Shown: positions 42,799-53,560, counted from the first letter of the stretch. The stretch: 64,000 bases of DNA from Microbacterium lacus (GCF_039531105.1 NZ_BAAAPK010000001.1:1240001-1304000); one strand, 5' to 3'. A program made the numbers and translations. The notes: generated by a model not told the origin, from the sequence alone.

Positions 42799-43674
42799 TC
42801 AGGTTGCCTTCGGGGCGGTTGTCAGGGGTGCGTCGGTGGTCGCGGCCCACGTGGCGAGAAGTGTGAGGGCGTCTTCGGATGGTGAGCCGGGTTCGGCGGT
42901 GAAGGTCGAGAGTTGCAGTCCTGGGTCGGCGGGCAGCTCGAACGCTTCATAGGTGAGTTCGAGGTCGCCGACGAGGGGGTGGTGGATGCGCTTGACGCCG
43001 GTGCGGTGGTAGCGGACGTCGTGTGCGGCCCAGAGGGTCCGGAACGTTTCGGAGCGGGTGGCGAGTTCGCCGACGAGGTCGGTGAGGCGTTTGTCGAACG
43101 GGTTGCGGCCGGCGTCGCCGCGCATGGCGGCGACGAATTCCTGCACGACTTTGTCCCAGTCGGGGTAGAAGTCGTGCGCGGCAGGGTTGAAGAAGGCGAA
43201 CCGGGCGCTGTTGGGAGCGGGTTCGGCGAACACGGGTGAATAGAGGGCGCGGCCGAGGCGGTTCGCTGCGACGTAGTCGTAGTAGTTGTTGCGGATGATC
43301 GCGGGTGCTTCGGTGATGGCGTCGAGAAGACGCTGGATGCTGGGTCGAAGCGTCGTGGTGCTCTTGCGGGGCTTGCGCGCGACCGGGGAGGTGTTCGCGG
43401 CGTGAGCGAGGTCGTGAAGATGAGCGGCTTCAGCGTCGTCGAGGTGCAGGGCGCGGGCGAGGGAGTCGAGGACGCCGGGGGAGACGCCGGAAAGGTCGCC
43501 GCGTTCGAGGCGGGTGTAGTAGTCCACACTCATCCCGGACAGCAGGGCGACTTCTTCGCGGCGCAATCCGGGGACGCGCCGGTTGCCGCCGAACGCGGGG
43601 AGTCCTGCGGCGTCGGGCGTGATGCGTGCGCGGCGGGTGGTGAGGAACTCCTTTACCTCGCTGCGATTGTCCAT
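42799..43674 (-). CDS. XRE-family regulator with MmyB ligand-binding domain
   Basis: 291 residues. The N-terminal helix-turn-helix (residues ~10-80) has VPGLRREEVALLSGMSVDYYTRLERGD, the hallmark of the MmyB/PF17765 family, and the C-terminal ligand-binding domain (~105-275) has LLDAITEAPAIIRNNYYDYVAAN and VGDLELTYEAFELPADPGLQLS. Such regulators often control a divergent oxidoreductase; here the aldo/keto reductase at 43799 diverges with a 124-bp spacer, so local control is probable (inference). Codon choice in this gene leans to GTG/GGT more than neighbours. Confidence 0.9.
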   Translation of the reverse strand: MDNRSEVKEFLTTRRARITPDAAGLPAFGGNRRVPGLRREEVALLSGMSVDYYTRLERGDLSGVSPGVLDSLARALHLDDAEAAHLHDLAHAANTSPVARKPRKSTTTLRPSIQRLLDAITEAPAIIRNNYYDYVAANRLGRALYSPVFAEPAPNSARFAFFNPAAHDFYPDWDKVVQEFVAAMRGDAGRNPFDKRLTDLVGELATRSETFRTLWAAHDVRYHRTGVKRIHHPLVGDLELTYEAFELPADPGLQLSTFTAEPGSPSEDALTLLATWAATTDAPLTTAPKAT

Positions 43675-43729
43675 GCCACGACCGTACGCCGGTCATCGCG
43701 GGCGAGGGAGGGACTGGCAGTACCGGTGA

Positions 43730-45577
<1,848 letters not shown>

Positions 45578-45601
45578 CCCCCTCGGCTGCCGAAACCCTG
45601 A

Positions 45602-45636
45602 GGATCCCCAATCGCTCATTGCCCGGTTGGGGATCC
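45602..45636 (+). terminator. Intrinsic terminator after the chimera
   Basis: Perfect 10-bp stem GGATCCCCAA / TTGGGGATCC around a 15-nt loop, 25 bp past the stop codon. Confidence 0.82.
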
Positions 45637-45729
45637 GTATGCCGGTTGAGCGTGCCGCTTTGCCCATCGGCCCGCGGGCGGACATTGAGTGTTGACGCCG
45701 CGAGCAGCTCCTATCGGTGGGTTGCGCCG

Positions 45730-45745
45730 CGACACTCTCGTGTCG
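45730..45745. promoter_or_regulatory. Small palindrome upstream of the ECF sigma gene
   Basis: CGACAC-TCTC-GTGTCG, 50 bp before the sigma gene start. Possibly a regulator site; could also be chance in G+C-rich DNA. Confidence 0.3.
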
Positions 45746-45794
45746 AAGTTGGCGGTATGTGTGACCAATCACGCCGCTGCGGACACCATGAAGT

Positions 45795-46361
45795 GTGAGA
45801 GACGAATCTGACCAGTCCGTGTGGCAGCAACTGCTGGCCGGCAACGAGCGGGCGTACGGCCTGATCTGGGATCGGCACCGCGACCGGGTGTTCCGTCATC
45901 TGGTGATGGGCGGCAACTCCGCAACGGATGCCGAAGACCTCACCGCCGCCGTCTTCCTCGAGCTCTGGCGTCGACGATCCAGCATCCGGTTCGTCGACGA
46001 GTCGGCGCTTCCCTGGCTGATCGTGACCGCACAGAACGTGACCAGGAACGCGACCCGGGCCCGCATCCGCTATCGACGGTTCCTGTCCCGACTGCCTCCA
46101 CCGGGCGATCAACCGGACCACGCAGAATCGCACGCGGATCAGAATGACGAAATGGTCATCCGGCTGCGCGCGCTGATCTCGAAAGCGCGGCCCGTCGATG
46201 CGCAGCTGCTCGCGATGACCGCCCTGGACGGCTTCACCGTCATCGAGGCAGCCGGCGCCCTGGGCATTTCCGAGCCCGCCGCCAAGATGCGACTGTCGCG
46301 GGTGCGGTCCCGATTGCGCGCTGATCTTCAACCCGACCTATCTGCAGAAGGAGGTGCCTGA
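45795..46361 (+). CDS. ECF RNA polymerase sigma factor
   Basis: 188 residues, GTG start. Region 2 (residues ~20-75): AYGLIWDRHRDRVFRHLVM and DAEDLTAAVFLELWRRR; region 4 (~120-175): DAQLLAMTALDGFTVIEAAGALGISEPAAKMRLSRVRSRL (split here), the normal helix-turn-helix. A sigma factor of the ECF class. The TGATG overlap with the next membrane-protein gene points to a regulated pair, although that protein lacks a zinc-binding anti-sigma motif. Confidence 0.9.
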   Translation: MRDESDQSVWQQLLAGNERAYGLIWDRHRDRVFRHLVMGGNSATDAEDLTAAVFLELWRRRSSIRFVDESALPWLIVTAQNVTRNATRARIRYRRFLSRLPPPGDQPDHAESHADQNDEMVIRLRALISKARPVDAQLLAMTALDGFTVIEAAGALGISEPAAKMRLSRVRSRLRADLQPDLSAEGGA

Positions 46362-47221
46362 TGCCTGACTTCACCCCGTCCCGCTCGGACGCGATCCGCG
46401 AAGAACTGATCCGACACGCAGCCGCATCGCTACACGGCCGCGCCACCGTCGGATCGACATCCGCGTCGGCGCCGACAGCGATCCACGCCGACCCTTCCAC
46501 CCCTCGACCTGCCCGCCGGCCGCATGGGATGCAATGGGCGGCCGCAACGCTTGCGCTGATCCTGGTGGGCGGGGTCGTCGGACTCACCGCCACTGCGGCA
46601 CTCAACGCCGGAACACCGACGGCGAGCACGCCCACACCGAGCGAAACCTCCACGACGCAACCGACGACCACCCCCACCCCCAGTCCGTCCACATCTGCGT
46701 CACCGACACCCGCTCCGTCGGAGCCGTCGACGATCGACCCTCTGCTGATCAGCGCGAAGGGTATCGGACCGTACCTGCTGGGCGGCTCGTACGGGAACGC
46801 TCGCGAAATGCTGGGTCTGCCTGGTCCTGAGGAACGAGATCCCTCATTCGAGGACAGGTGCCCGTGGTTCGCTTCGGCCGGTGATCTGAATCCGCTGATG
46901 ACCTACGTCATCGCCCAGACCGTGAGCCAGGGCGGCGTGACCACCGGCACGGACGTCATCGGCAGCGTCAAGGTGCAGGACGGCGGCACGGGCGAGGGAC
47001 CCCTGCCGCACACGGCAGAAGGCGTCGGTCTCCGATCGACCGAAGCAGACGTGCGCACCGCCTACCCGGATGCGACGGTAGAGGAGACCCTGTTCTCGGA
47101 CTCGGCGCTCCGGGTCACTATGGGGGACACCTCGATCATCTTCGAGTTCAGGGACGGCCTTGCGTATATGGTCACCGTGCTGCCCGCGACCGAAGAGATC
47201 CCCCCGGAGTACTGCGCCTAG
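46361..47221 (+). CDS. Single-pass membrane protein coupled to the ECF sigma factor (possible anti-sigma factor)
   Basis: 286 residues. A ~55-residue cytoplasmic N-terminus rich in Ala/Ser/Pro, one TM helix (~58-80, WAAATLALILVGGVVGLTAT), a Thr/Pro/Ser linker (~85-125), and a ~160-residue extracytoplasmic domain with Cys in DRCPWFAS and PPEYCA. No ZAS HxxxCxxC motif is seen, so an anti-sigma role rests on position (1-bp overlap with the sigma gene) and topology. The outer domain (GVGLRSTEADVRTAYPDATVE) recurs in actinobacterial secreted or membrane proteins of unknown role. Confidence 0.7.
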   Translation: MPDFTPSRSDAIREELIRHAAASLHGRATVGSTSASAPTAIHADPSTPRPARRPHGMQWAAATLALILVGGVVGLTATAALNAGTPTASTPTPSETSTTQPTTTPTPSPSTSASPTPAPSEPSTIDPLLISAKGIGPYLLGGSYGNAREMLGLPGPEERDPSFEDRCPWFASAGDLNPLMTYVIAQTVSQGGVTTGTDVIGSVKVQDGGTGEGPLPHTAEGVGLRSTEADVRTAYPDATVEETLFSDSALRVTMGDTSIIFEFRDGLAYMVTVLPATEEIPPEYCA

Positions 47222-47416
47222 TGTTCAGTGGGCATCCGCTATTGAGAGTGCACCCAGCCGGACGACGATCAGTCCACACGGGGACGGATCAGCAGTTGCG
47301 CCCCCACACCTGCTTCGATGGGGGATCGTCATTCGACGGGGCGCTCACCGAGACGATCAACGGAGATCGGCTTGCGACTGCCGGGTAGGGGTGGTCTATC
47401 GCGGATCGCTTACATC

Positions 47417-47557
47417 TCAGTCGGCTGGCTGCAGACCGCCGGTGACCGTTGCTGCTGAGCCGTCGATGTCGTCGATGTAGAGGTAGTTGCCGAGGATGAG
47501 GCCTGACCTGCCCTTGCTGAGCCAGGTGTCGGTTCCTTCACATTCGTTCGCCGTCTC
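47417..47557 (-). pseudogene. C-terminal remnant of an unidentified protein
   Basis: On the minus strand a frame ending at 47417 reads ETANECEGTDTWLSKGRSGL-ILGNYLYIDDIDGSAATV-TGGLQPAD-stop. Composition, the pattern of hydrophobic residues and G/C third positions look protein-coding, but upstream the frame runs into the tRNA terminator, so the N-terminal part is missing. Family not recognised. Confidence 0.5.
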
Positions 47558-47567
47558 AGATGCAAAA

Positions 47568-47594
47568 GATCGCGAGTCCTGAAGACCCGCGATC
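47568..47594 (-). terminator. Terminator hairpin adjoining the second tRNA 3' fragment
   Basis: GATCGCGAGTC (47568-47578) and GACCCGCGATC (47584-47594) pair over 11 bp with one mismatch; on the minus strand a T-rich CTTTTGC follows. It lies 12 bp beyond the tRNA CCA end. Confidence 0.75.
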
Positions 47595-47606
47595 CCTTGT
47601 GTTCAC

Positions 47607-47656
47607 TGGTGCCCCCGACAGGAATCGAACCTGCGACCTTTGGTACCGGAAACCTA
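47607..47656 (-). tRNA. 3' half of a tRNA (anticodon arm to CCA), probably Arg-CCG, att-type remnant
   Basis: Reads on the minus strand as anticodon loop TTCCGGT (CCG), stem ACCAA, variable AGGTC-type segment, T-arm GCAGG-TTCGATT-CCTGT, 3' acceptor CGGGGGC, discriminator A and CCA. The partner 27-31 strand TAGGT pairs at four of five positions, but the D-arm and 5' acceptor are missing, so the gene is not functional. tRNA 3' halves are what integrases leave at the far end of an insertion. Identity is inferred from the loop. Confidence 0.7.
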
Positions 47657-47756
47657 ATCCACGTCTTTTCGGGCTCAGCGTGATGGCCGGAATCCTTGGA
47701 AAATCAACACTTTTGGCTCCCGCTCAATCAGATCGATCAGGCCCAATTCGGCACGA

Positions 47757-47776
47757 ATGTTGTCAAAATGTTGTCA
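47757..47776. repeat. Two direct copies of ATGTTGTCA
   Basis: ATGTTGTCA at 47757-47765 and 47768-47776, phase 11 bp (one helical turn), about 100 bp from the tRNA fragment and in A/T-richer DNA than the surroundings. Arm-type integrase sites often have such spacing, but this reading is speculative. Confidence 0.5.
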
Positions 47777-47922
47777 CGGATCGGAGGTTGGAGCGGGCTG
47801 CATCGGGCGATGTTGAACTCGGCCCCCGAACCGTCAGGGGCACCGGCGTGTCGACTGAGAGCGGGCAGCCGTACGTCTCCGAGTAAGCCATGTTCGTCGA
47901 ACGCATGGCGAGCGGGTGGACT

Positions 47923-49485
47923 TTAGAACTTCCAGATCAGGGGCACGTACCACACGGCGATCACGATGAAGAGAATCGCGAGCGGCAACCCGAGCTTCCA
48001 GTACTCGCCGAAGCGGTAGCCGCCCGGTTCGAGGACCATCAGGTTGGCGGGCGTGGCGATCGGGGTGAGGAAGGATGCCGCACCGGCGACGGTCAGCGCC
48101 ATCATGAAGGGCTGGATCGACAGCTCCAGGGTTGCGGCGATGGAGACGGCGATTGGGGCGACGATGAGTACTGTCGCGGTGTTGCTGATGAGTTGGCCGA
48201 GCACGACTGTCAGGATCACGAGCGCCAGCAGGGCGACGTGCTCTCCCGAGTTCCCGATGAGGGTGAGCAGCCAGCTGGCGACGAGGTCGGCCGTACCGGT
48301 CTGGATGAATGCGGTCGAAAGCGGGATCATTCCGGCCACGAGCACCACGGTTGTCCAGGAGATGGAGTGGTAGGCCTGCGTGACGCTGACGGTGCGTGTC
48401 AGGACCAGTGCACTTGCCGCCAGCAGGGCAGCAACGGCCGGCGGGACGAGACCGGTCGCCAATAGCAGCACCATCACGGCCAGGATCCCGATCGCGCGCT
48501 TGGCGCCTTTGCCGAGCGGGACTGAGCGGCGCAGCTCCATGGGTGCGTCCACGACGAGCACGTTGCTGCCCTCGGTTTGCTTCTCAAGGTCGTCCCATGC
48601 GCCCTGCAGCAACAGGATGTCCCCGGCCTGGACGATGAACTCTCGGCCGCGGAGGTGCTCTTCTCCGCGGCGGGCTGCCAACAGCACGAGATCACCGCTG
48701 GGCGTGACCATGCCGACGCTCAGACTCACACCGATCAGCGGCGACCGGGGTGGCACGACGACTTCGGTGACGCCGTTGACGGGCCCGAGAATCATCGAGG
48801 TGTCCAGGCTCAGCGAGTACTGCTGACGCAGGAGACGCGCGTGGCGCACGAGGTCCATCGGCATGAGCGCTCCGTTGCGCTCGGGAAGAACATGTCTGCC
48901 GAGCAGAACGATGATCAGGATCGTCCCGATGAGGAGGGGCACCCCCACGAGGGCGAATTCGAAGTAGCCGAAAGTGTGGCCGCCGTTCTCTCCTGCGATC
49001 TCGGACACGATGATGTTCACCGGCGTTCCGGTGAGGAGCAGCATCGAGCCTGCGTGCGCGGCGAATGCGAGCGGCATGAGCAGCTGTGAGGTCGGGATGC
49101 TCGCGCGAGCGGCGACGACCACGACCAGAGGAAGGAGCGCGGCGACGGCACCGTTCACGCTGATGAGGGCCGTGACACCGGCGACGAGAAGGCTGATCAC
49201 GACCAGCAGCGCTATCCGTCTGGTTCCGGCCCGGGCGATCAACTTCTGGCCGGCCCAGGCTGTCACTCCGGTCGCGTCGAGCGACTCGCTCACGACGAAG
49301 AGTGCGGCGATGAACAGCACGGTGGGATCCCCGAACCCGGCGAGCGCGTCAGGCAGCGACAGTACCCCAGTGAAGAACAGCGCGAGCGAGACCCCGATGG
49401 CGACTATGCCGAGGGGTAGACGGTTGCTGACGAAAGCGGCGATAGACAGCGCCAAGATCAGCAGCGTTGCGGCGACGGGGTCCAT
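47923..49485 (-). CDS. SLC13/DASS-family permease with TrkA-C domain
   Basis: 520 residues, about 11-13 helices. Transmembrane halves ~1-190 and ~320-520 contain the two DASS motifs (SVNGAVAALLPLVVVVA, LTGTPVNIIVSEIAG; ISNTATVLIVAPIAVSIA, LTPIATPANLMVLEPGGY). A soluble TrkA-C/RCK domain (~205-300; RSPLIGVSLSVG, FIVQAGDILLLQG) lies between. Such proteins carry dicarboxylates, sulfate or citrate, driven by Na+ or H+. Substrate here is not determined. First gene past the second tRNA fragment. Confidence 0.9.
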   Translation of the reverse strand: MDPVAATLLILALSIAAFVSNRLPLGIVAIGVSLALFFTGVLSLPDALAGFGDPTVLFIAALFVVSESLDATGVTAWAGQKLIARAGTRRIALLVVISLLVAGVTALISVNGAVAALLPLVVVVAARASIPTSQLLMPLAFAAHAGSMLLLTGTPVNIIVSEIAGENGGHTFGYFEFALVGVPLLIGTILIIVLLGRHVLPERNGALMPMDLVRHARLLRQQYSLSLDTSMILGPVNGVTEVVVPPRSPLIGVSLSVGMVTPSGDLVLLAARRGEEHLRGREFIVQAGDILLLQGAWDDLEKQTEGSNVLVVDAPMELRRSVPLGKGAKRAIGILAVMVLLLATGLVPPAVAALLAASALVLTRTVSVTQAYHSISWTTVVLVAGMIPLSTAFIQTGTADLVASWLLTLIGNSGEHVALLALVILTVVLGQLISNTATVLIVAPIAVSIAATLELSIQPFMMALTVAGAASFLTPIATPANLMVLEPGGYRFGEYWKLGLPLAILFIVIAVWYVPLIWKF

Positions 49486-49677
49486 GGGCTCACTGGCTGC
49501 TCAGCGCCGCGCACGGGGCGAGAGGGGTCATGCCGAAGATGGGGCCGTGCCGAGCCGGCCGGGCGCCTCGCACGCGTTCGCGGTCGAGCCGGGAGAGCAG
49601 GATCCCGACTGCCCTCACCTGGCGGCTGTGCGGGGCCATCAGTTCGCAGCCTGCGCCGCGCTAATTGTCACGGCGCG

Positions 49678-50175
49678 TCAGCGGGAGTCGCGCTTGGCTT
49701 GGCGGCGCGCACCTTGAGACTGCGACGAGGCATCGCGCTTGATTCCGCCGGTGGTTTGGATGTGTCCGGGTGCTCTCCCAGGGCCGTCGACCGGGCTGCT
49801 GCCGGTGCCGGTCGCGGCTGGTCCGGTTCCGCGACCCGCGCGCGCACGCGCCAACCGCTCGGTCCTGAGCCGTTCCGCCTCCTCGTGAGCGACGACCGCG
49901 AGACGTTCCGACACGATGGCGAGTGCTTCTTCGAACGCCTCGGCGCGGTGGCGGGCCTTTGCGCTCTTCGGGGCAGCCGAGCCGCGAGAGGCCTGATCGA
50001 TCACGCTGCGCGCCGCGCCGCGCCGGTAGTTCTTGACGTGCTTGTTGCGCGCCCGTCGCACGCGCTTGTGCAAGTTGAGGAGATCGTCCTCGTCAAGCGA
50101 CGCCAGGCGTTTCGGCTCGAGCTCGCGCATGAGGTCCCGCTCGGAGTCTTTCAACACCCACATGTAATCGTCCAT
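49678..50175 (-). CDS. Conserved basic hypothetical protein
   Basis: 165 residues. MDDYMWVLKDSERDLMRELEPKRLASLDEDDLLNLHKRVR-rich N-terminal half is helical; then KHVKNYRRGAARSVIDQA and a C-terminal low-complexity basic tail (Gly, Ser, Gln, Lys, Arg). A recognisable actinobacterial orphan family without known function. RNA or DNA binding is possible from charge only. It shares ~130 bp of 5' DNA with the divergent exporter gene. Confidence 0.72.
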   Translation of the reverse strand: MDDYMWVLKDSERDLMRELEPKRLASLDEDDLLNLHKRVRRARNKHVKNYRRGAARSVIDQASRGSAAPKSAKARHRAEAFEEALAIVSERLAVVAHEEAERLRTERLARARAGRGTGPAATGTGSSPVDGPGRAPGHIQTTGGIKRDASSQSQGARRQAKRDSR

Positions 50176-50308
50176 GACGTCATGCTGGCACGGTGGACCG
50201 GTCGCGTGGGCCCCTTTTTGTCTTCGAATCGGCGGACCTCGTCGCCGTGTCTACCAATATGCTTGCGCCAGACCGCAACGGTGCGATCCTTCACCCGCAG
50301 GGAGCGTG

Positions 50309-52000
50309 ATGGCCGCAGTCAACTCGCTGGGCACGGACGTGAAAGCAGCCTCGTGGCTACCGCTGATCGTCGTGGTCCTCACGCAGATACAGGCGTCCTT
50401 CGCGGTGAACGCACTGACAGTCTCCATGGCGGGGATCACGACGGATCTCGATACCCCGGCGACCTCGGTCGGCACGGCCATCACGGCGGGAACGTTCGCG
50501 ATGGCGGCGTTCATCCTGTTGGGCGCGAAGATCGGTGCCCGGTTCGGCACCCGCGGCGTCTTCCAGATCGCTGTTGGGATTCATGCCGCGGCGATGGCCG
50601 GTGTGGCGCTGAGTCTCAGCCCCGCGATGCTGTTCATCGCCCAGGCCTCCTCCGGTGCGGTCATCGCTCTCATCGCACCCGCCCTGACCGTCTTCATCGC
50701 GACGAACTACCACGGCGACCGTCAGGCGAAGGCGATCGGCCTGCTCGCCGCGGCGATTCCGCTCGCAGGCGTTCTGGCCCTGCTGCTCGCGGGATGGTTC
50801 GCCGAGACGATCGGCTGGCGCTGGTCGTTCGCCCTCATGGTCGCGCTCGGTGCCGTCAACCTGTTGCTCAGCTTCCGAATCAAGAAGGTACCCGCCCAGA
50901 ACGACCTGGTGATCGACTGGACAGGGGCGCTCCTCGCCGCCGTCTCGATCATCCTGCTGAGTTTCGGATTCTCGGGTCTGAATGCCTGGGGAGTGTGGTT
51001 CGCCACAAGCCAGGCGCCGTTCAGCATCCTGGGAATTTCGCCTGCCCCGTTGCTGATCATCCTGGGGGTGATCGGCGGTCAGATCTTCTTCGTCTGGATC
51101 TCGAAACGACAGCGTGAGCATCGATCACGGATCTTCGACCTGCGGGTCCTCGCAACACGCAGCGAACTGGCAGTCACCGCCTGCATGGCCACGATGCTTT
51201 TCGTCGGCACGGCGGCGAACTTCCTGATCCCGCTGTACATGCAGGTCGTGCAAGGGCTCTCGGGCATTCAGACGTCCTTTTCGATCATCCCCTACACGAT
51301 CTCGATCTTCCTCGCCTCCACGTTCGTCGCCTACCTGTACAAGCTCGCCCCGCCACGCGTCCTCGGCCCGGTCGGCTTCGTCGTCGTCGCGGCGGCGCTC
51401 ACCCTGATCGCATTCACGGTGCGCGGCGAATGGGGTCAATTCTTCATCGTCGCCGGGCTGATCCTCCTCGGCCTGGGACAGGGCTCGATCGTGGCGCTCG
51501 TGTTCAACACACTTCTGTCCTCGGCGCCCAAGCAGCTCGCCGGGGACGTGGGCGCGTGGCGAGGGCTCGTGCACAACTTGAGCGGCTCGATCGGCATCGC
51601 GGTGGCGAGCGCGTTCGCCGTCGGCATCCTGGCGGCGACGCTGCAGACCTCGGCTGACGAGCACCCGGAGATATCCGATCAGTTGATCAGCGAGGTCAAC
51701 ATCAATCAGGCCGACTTCCTCACCAACGCGCAACTCGAGGCGGTCCTGGCCGAAACGAGCGCAACGGATGCCGAAGCCGCTGCGGCGATCGCGATCAACG
51801 AGGAAGCGCGGCTTCTCTCGCTCAAGATCTCTCTGCTCGGCCTCGCCGGACTCGCGTTGCTGGCGATCGTGCCGGCCACGCGCATGCCCGGGCGTATCGC
51901 CGGGGAGTTGCCCGAGCAGGTCGAACCAGACGATCCTGACCGCATCGATGAGGATGTGCCGCTGAATCAGGTAGCGCATGACGAGGAGAACGTGTCATGA
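50309..52000 (+). CDS. MFS exporter, DHA2 family (14-TM)
   Basis: 563 residues with about 14 helices. LPLIVVVLTQIQASFAVNALTVSMAGI, the loop-2 motif GARFGTRGVFQ, helix 5 AAAIPLAGVLALLLAGWFAETIGWRWSF (split here) and VFNTLLSSAPKQLAGDVGAWRGLV fit the EmrB/QacA-like group, which exports drugs by proton antiport. A periplasmic loop near 455-505 is long and acidic, and the C-terminal tail is acidic. ATG 50309 follows AGGGAGCG; upstream frame is not conserved. Overlaps the aminopeptidase by 4 bp. Confidence 0.88.
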   Translation: MAAVNSLGTDVKAASWLPLIVVVLTQIQASFAVNALTVSMAGITTDLDTPATSVGTAITAGTFAMAAFILLGAKIGARFGTRGVFQIAVGIHAAAMAGVALSLSPAMLFIAQASSGAVIALIAPALTVFIATNYHGDRQAKAIGLLAAAIPLAGVLALLLAGWFAETIGWRWSFALMVALGAVNLLLSFRIKKVPAQNDLVIDWTGALLAAVSIILLSFGFSGLNAWGVWFATSQAPFSILGISPAPLLIILGVIGGQIFFVWISKRQREHRSRIFDLRVLATRSELAVTACMATMLFVGTAANFLIPLYMQVVQGLSGIQTSFSIIPYTISIFLASTFVAYLYKLAPPRVLGPVGFVVVAAALTLIAFTVRGEWGQFFIVAGLILLGLGQGSIVALVFNTLLSSAPKQLAGDVGAWRGLVHNLSGSIGIAVASAFAVGILAATLQTSADEHPEISDQLISEVNINQADFLTNAQLEAVLAETSATDAEAAAAIAINEEARLLSLKISLLGLAGLALLAIVPATRMPGRIAGELPEQVEPDDPDRIDEDVPLNQVAHDEENVS

Positions 52001-53505
52001 CACGCAGTGCAAACAAGCTCATCCCCGCCGAGTTCGCCACTCTGCCCGGATACGACGCGCTCCGGGCGCTGACCATCCTCGCGTCGGACCCGCCCCCGGA
52101 CTCGGAGGCGATCGGCTACACGGTCTACGCTGAAGGCCCCGTGCCGGCGGAGCTCGGCCTTGACCGCGACGCCCTCACACGCGCGGGCTTCGAACCGAAG
52201 GTCGGACACACCCTCGTGATACCGACCCCCTCCGGCCCGGACCTGATCGCCGTGGGAGCCGACAGCCCGACCAAACTCGACACCACCCGCCTGCGGGATC
52301 TCGCCGCCGCATTCACCCGCGCCGCCGCCCGCCGTTCCCGCCTTGCCCTGGTCATCGGGGCGGTCGATGCCGGACCCGAAGACGCGGCGCGCGCGCTGAC
52401 CGAGGGGGCCGCGCTGGCGCGCTACCGCTATACCCCGCTCAAATCCGCCTCGAAGCACACCCTGTTGCGTCAGCTCGCGCTGCACGTGGCCGGAGTGGAT
52501 CCGGGCGCAGTGATCCGCGGATCATCAGCCGGTCTGATAGAAGCCCGAGCGACCGTCATCGCCCGCGACTTGGCGAACACACCCCCAGGGCATCTCACCG
52601 CGACCGACATGGGCGAAGTCGCCGTCGAACTCGGAGCCCGGTTCGGATTCCAGGTAGAACTGTTCGACAAGCAAGCCCTCATCGGCCTTGGGTGTGGAGG
52701 CCTCCTCGGCGTGAACCAGGGGTCGGTCGAAGAGCCCCGGATGATCAAGCTGTCCTACACACCCGAGGGTGCGGCAACGGGTCATCTGGGTTTGGTCGGC
52801 AAGGGCATCATGTACGACTCCGGCGGCATCAGTCTCAAGCCCTCCGATCCGATGCACCTGCTCATGAAGATGGACATGGGCGGCGCAGCGGCCGTCCTCG
52901 GCGCTTTCACCGCTCTGCGGGATACAGGCGTGCAGGCAAAGATCACCGGCTGGCTCATGTGCACTGACAACATGCCCTCAGGCACCGCGTACAAGCTGGG
53001 AGACGTGCTTGTCGCGCGCGGCGGGACCACCGTCGAAGTGAAGAACACCGACGCCGAAGGTCGGCTAGTGATGATGGACGCGCTTGTCCTCGCCAACGAG
53101 GCCCGTGTGGATGCCGTGATCGATATCGCCACGCTGACCGGGGCGGCACTCATGGCGCTCGGAACCTCCACAGCACCCGTATTCGCCAACGACCAGCGCG
53201 TCGCAGATCTCGCCCTCGCCGCATCCGCTCACGCCGATGAGCAGCTCTGGCAGCTTCCGCTCGAGCAGAAGTACCGTTCGCAGTTGGACTCCGACATCGC
53301 CGACATCTCCAACCTCGGCGGCAAGTACGCCGGCGCCACGACCGCAGCCCTTTTCCTCGCGCACTTCGTGGGCGACACCCCCTGGGCTCATCTCGACATC
53401 GCCGGGACGATGCAGACCGAGAAGGACGACTCCTGGCGCTCGGCAGGGGCCACAGGCTTCGGCGCGCGGATCCTCCTCGAAACCGCACGCGCATTCACGG
53501 CGTAA
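51997..53505 (+). CDS. Leucyl aminopeptidase, family M17
   Basis: 502 residues. The N-terminal macro-like domain (residues 1-~170) is followed by the catalytic domain with VGKGIMYDSGGISLKPSD (~268), KMDMGGAAAVLGA, NTDAEGRLVMMDAL (~351) and DIADISNLGGKYAGATTAALFL, which contain the two metal-site Lys/Asp/Glu residues. It removes N-terminal residues from peptides. Coupled to an exporter (ATGA), suggesting that the two act on the same peptide-like compound (inference). Confidence 0.92.
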   Translation: MTRSANKLIPAEFATLPGYDALRALTILASDPPPDSEAIGYTVYAEGPVPAELGLDRDALTRAGFEPKVGHTLVIPTPSGPDLIAVGADSPTKLDTTRLRDLAAAFTRAAARRSRLALVIGAVDAGPEDAARALTEGAALARYRYTPLKSASKHTLLRQLALHVAGVDPGAVIRGSSAGLIEARATVIARDLANTPPGHLTATDMGEVAVELGARFGFQVELFDKQALIGLGCGGLLGVNQGSVEEPRMIKLSYTPEGAATGHLGLVGKGIMYDSGGISLKPSDPMHLLMKMDMGGAAAVLGAFTALRDTGVQAKITGWLMCTDNMPSGTAYKLGDVLVARGGTTVEVKNTDAEGRLVMMDALVLANEARVDAVIDIATLTGAALMALGTSTAPVFANDQRVADLALAASAHADEQLWQLPLEQKYRSQLDSDIADISNLGGKYAGATTAALFLAHFVGDTPWAHLDIAGTMQTEKDDSWRSAGATGFGARILLETARAFTA

Positions 53506-53560
53506 CGCTGCCGCCCGAAGGCGTCCTCACGGCGAATCCAGCGGAACTGACGAACGATCG

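Larger units (their letters stand above)
47222..47922. other. Gene-poor junction region with tRNA fragment and partial gene
   Basis: 701 bp. From left: ~195 bp with nothing recognised, a coding C-terminal remnant (47417-47557), a terminator hairpin (47568-47594), a tRNA 3' half (47607-47656), A/T-richer DNA with two copies of ATGTTGTCA (47757-47776), then the end of the SLC13 gene. It is consistent with the attachment-site end of an integrated element. Confidence 0.6.

Noticed and set aside
49486..49677. Short open frames between the SLC13 gene and the basic hypothetical gene
   Set aside because: A segment with CPHLAAVRGHQFAAC faintly resembles an oligopeptide-ATPase tail, but start, length and context are not convincing.
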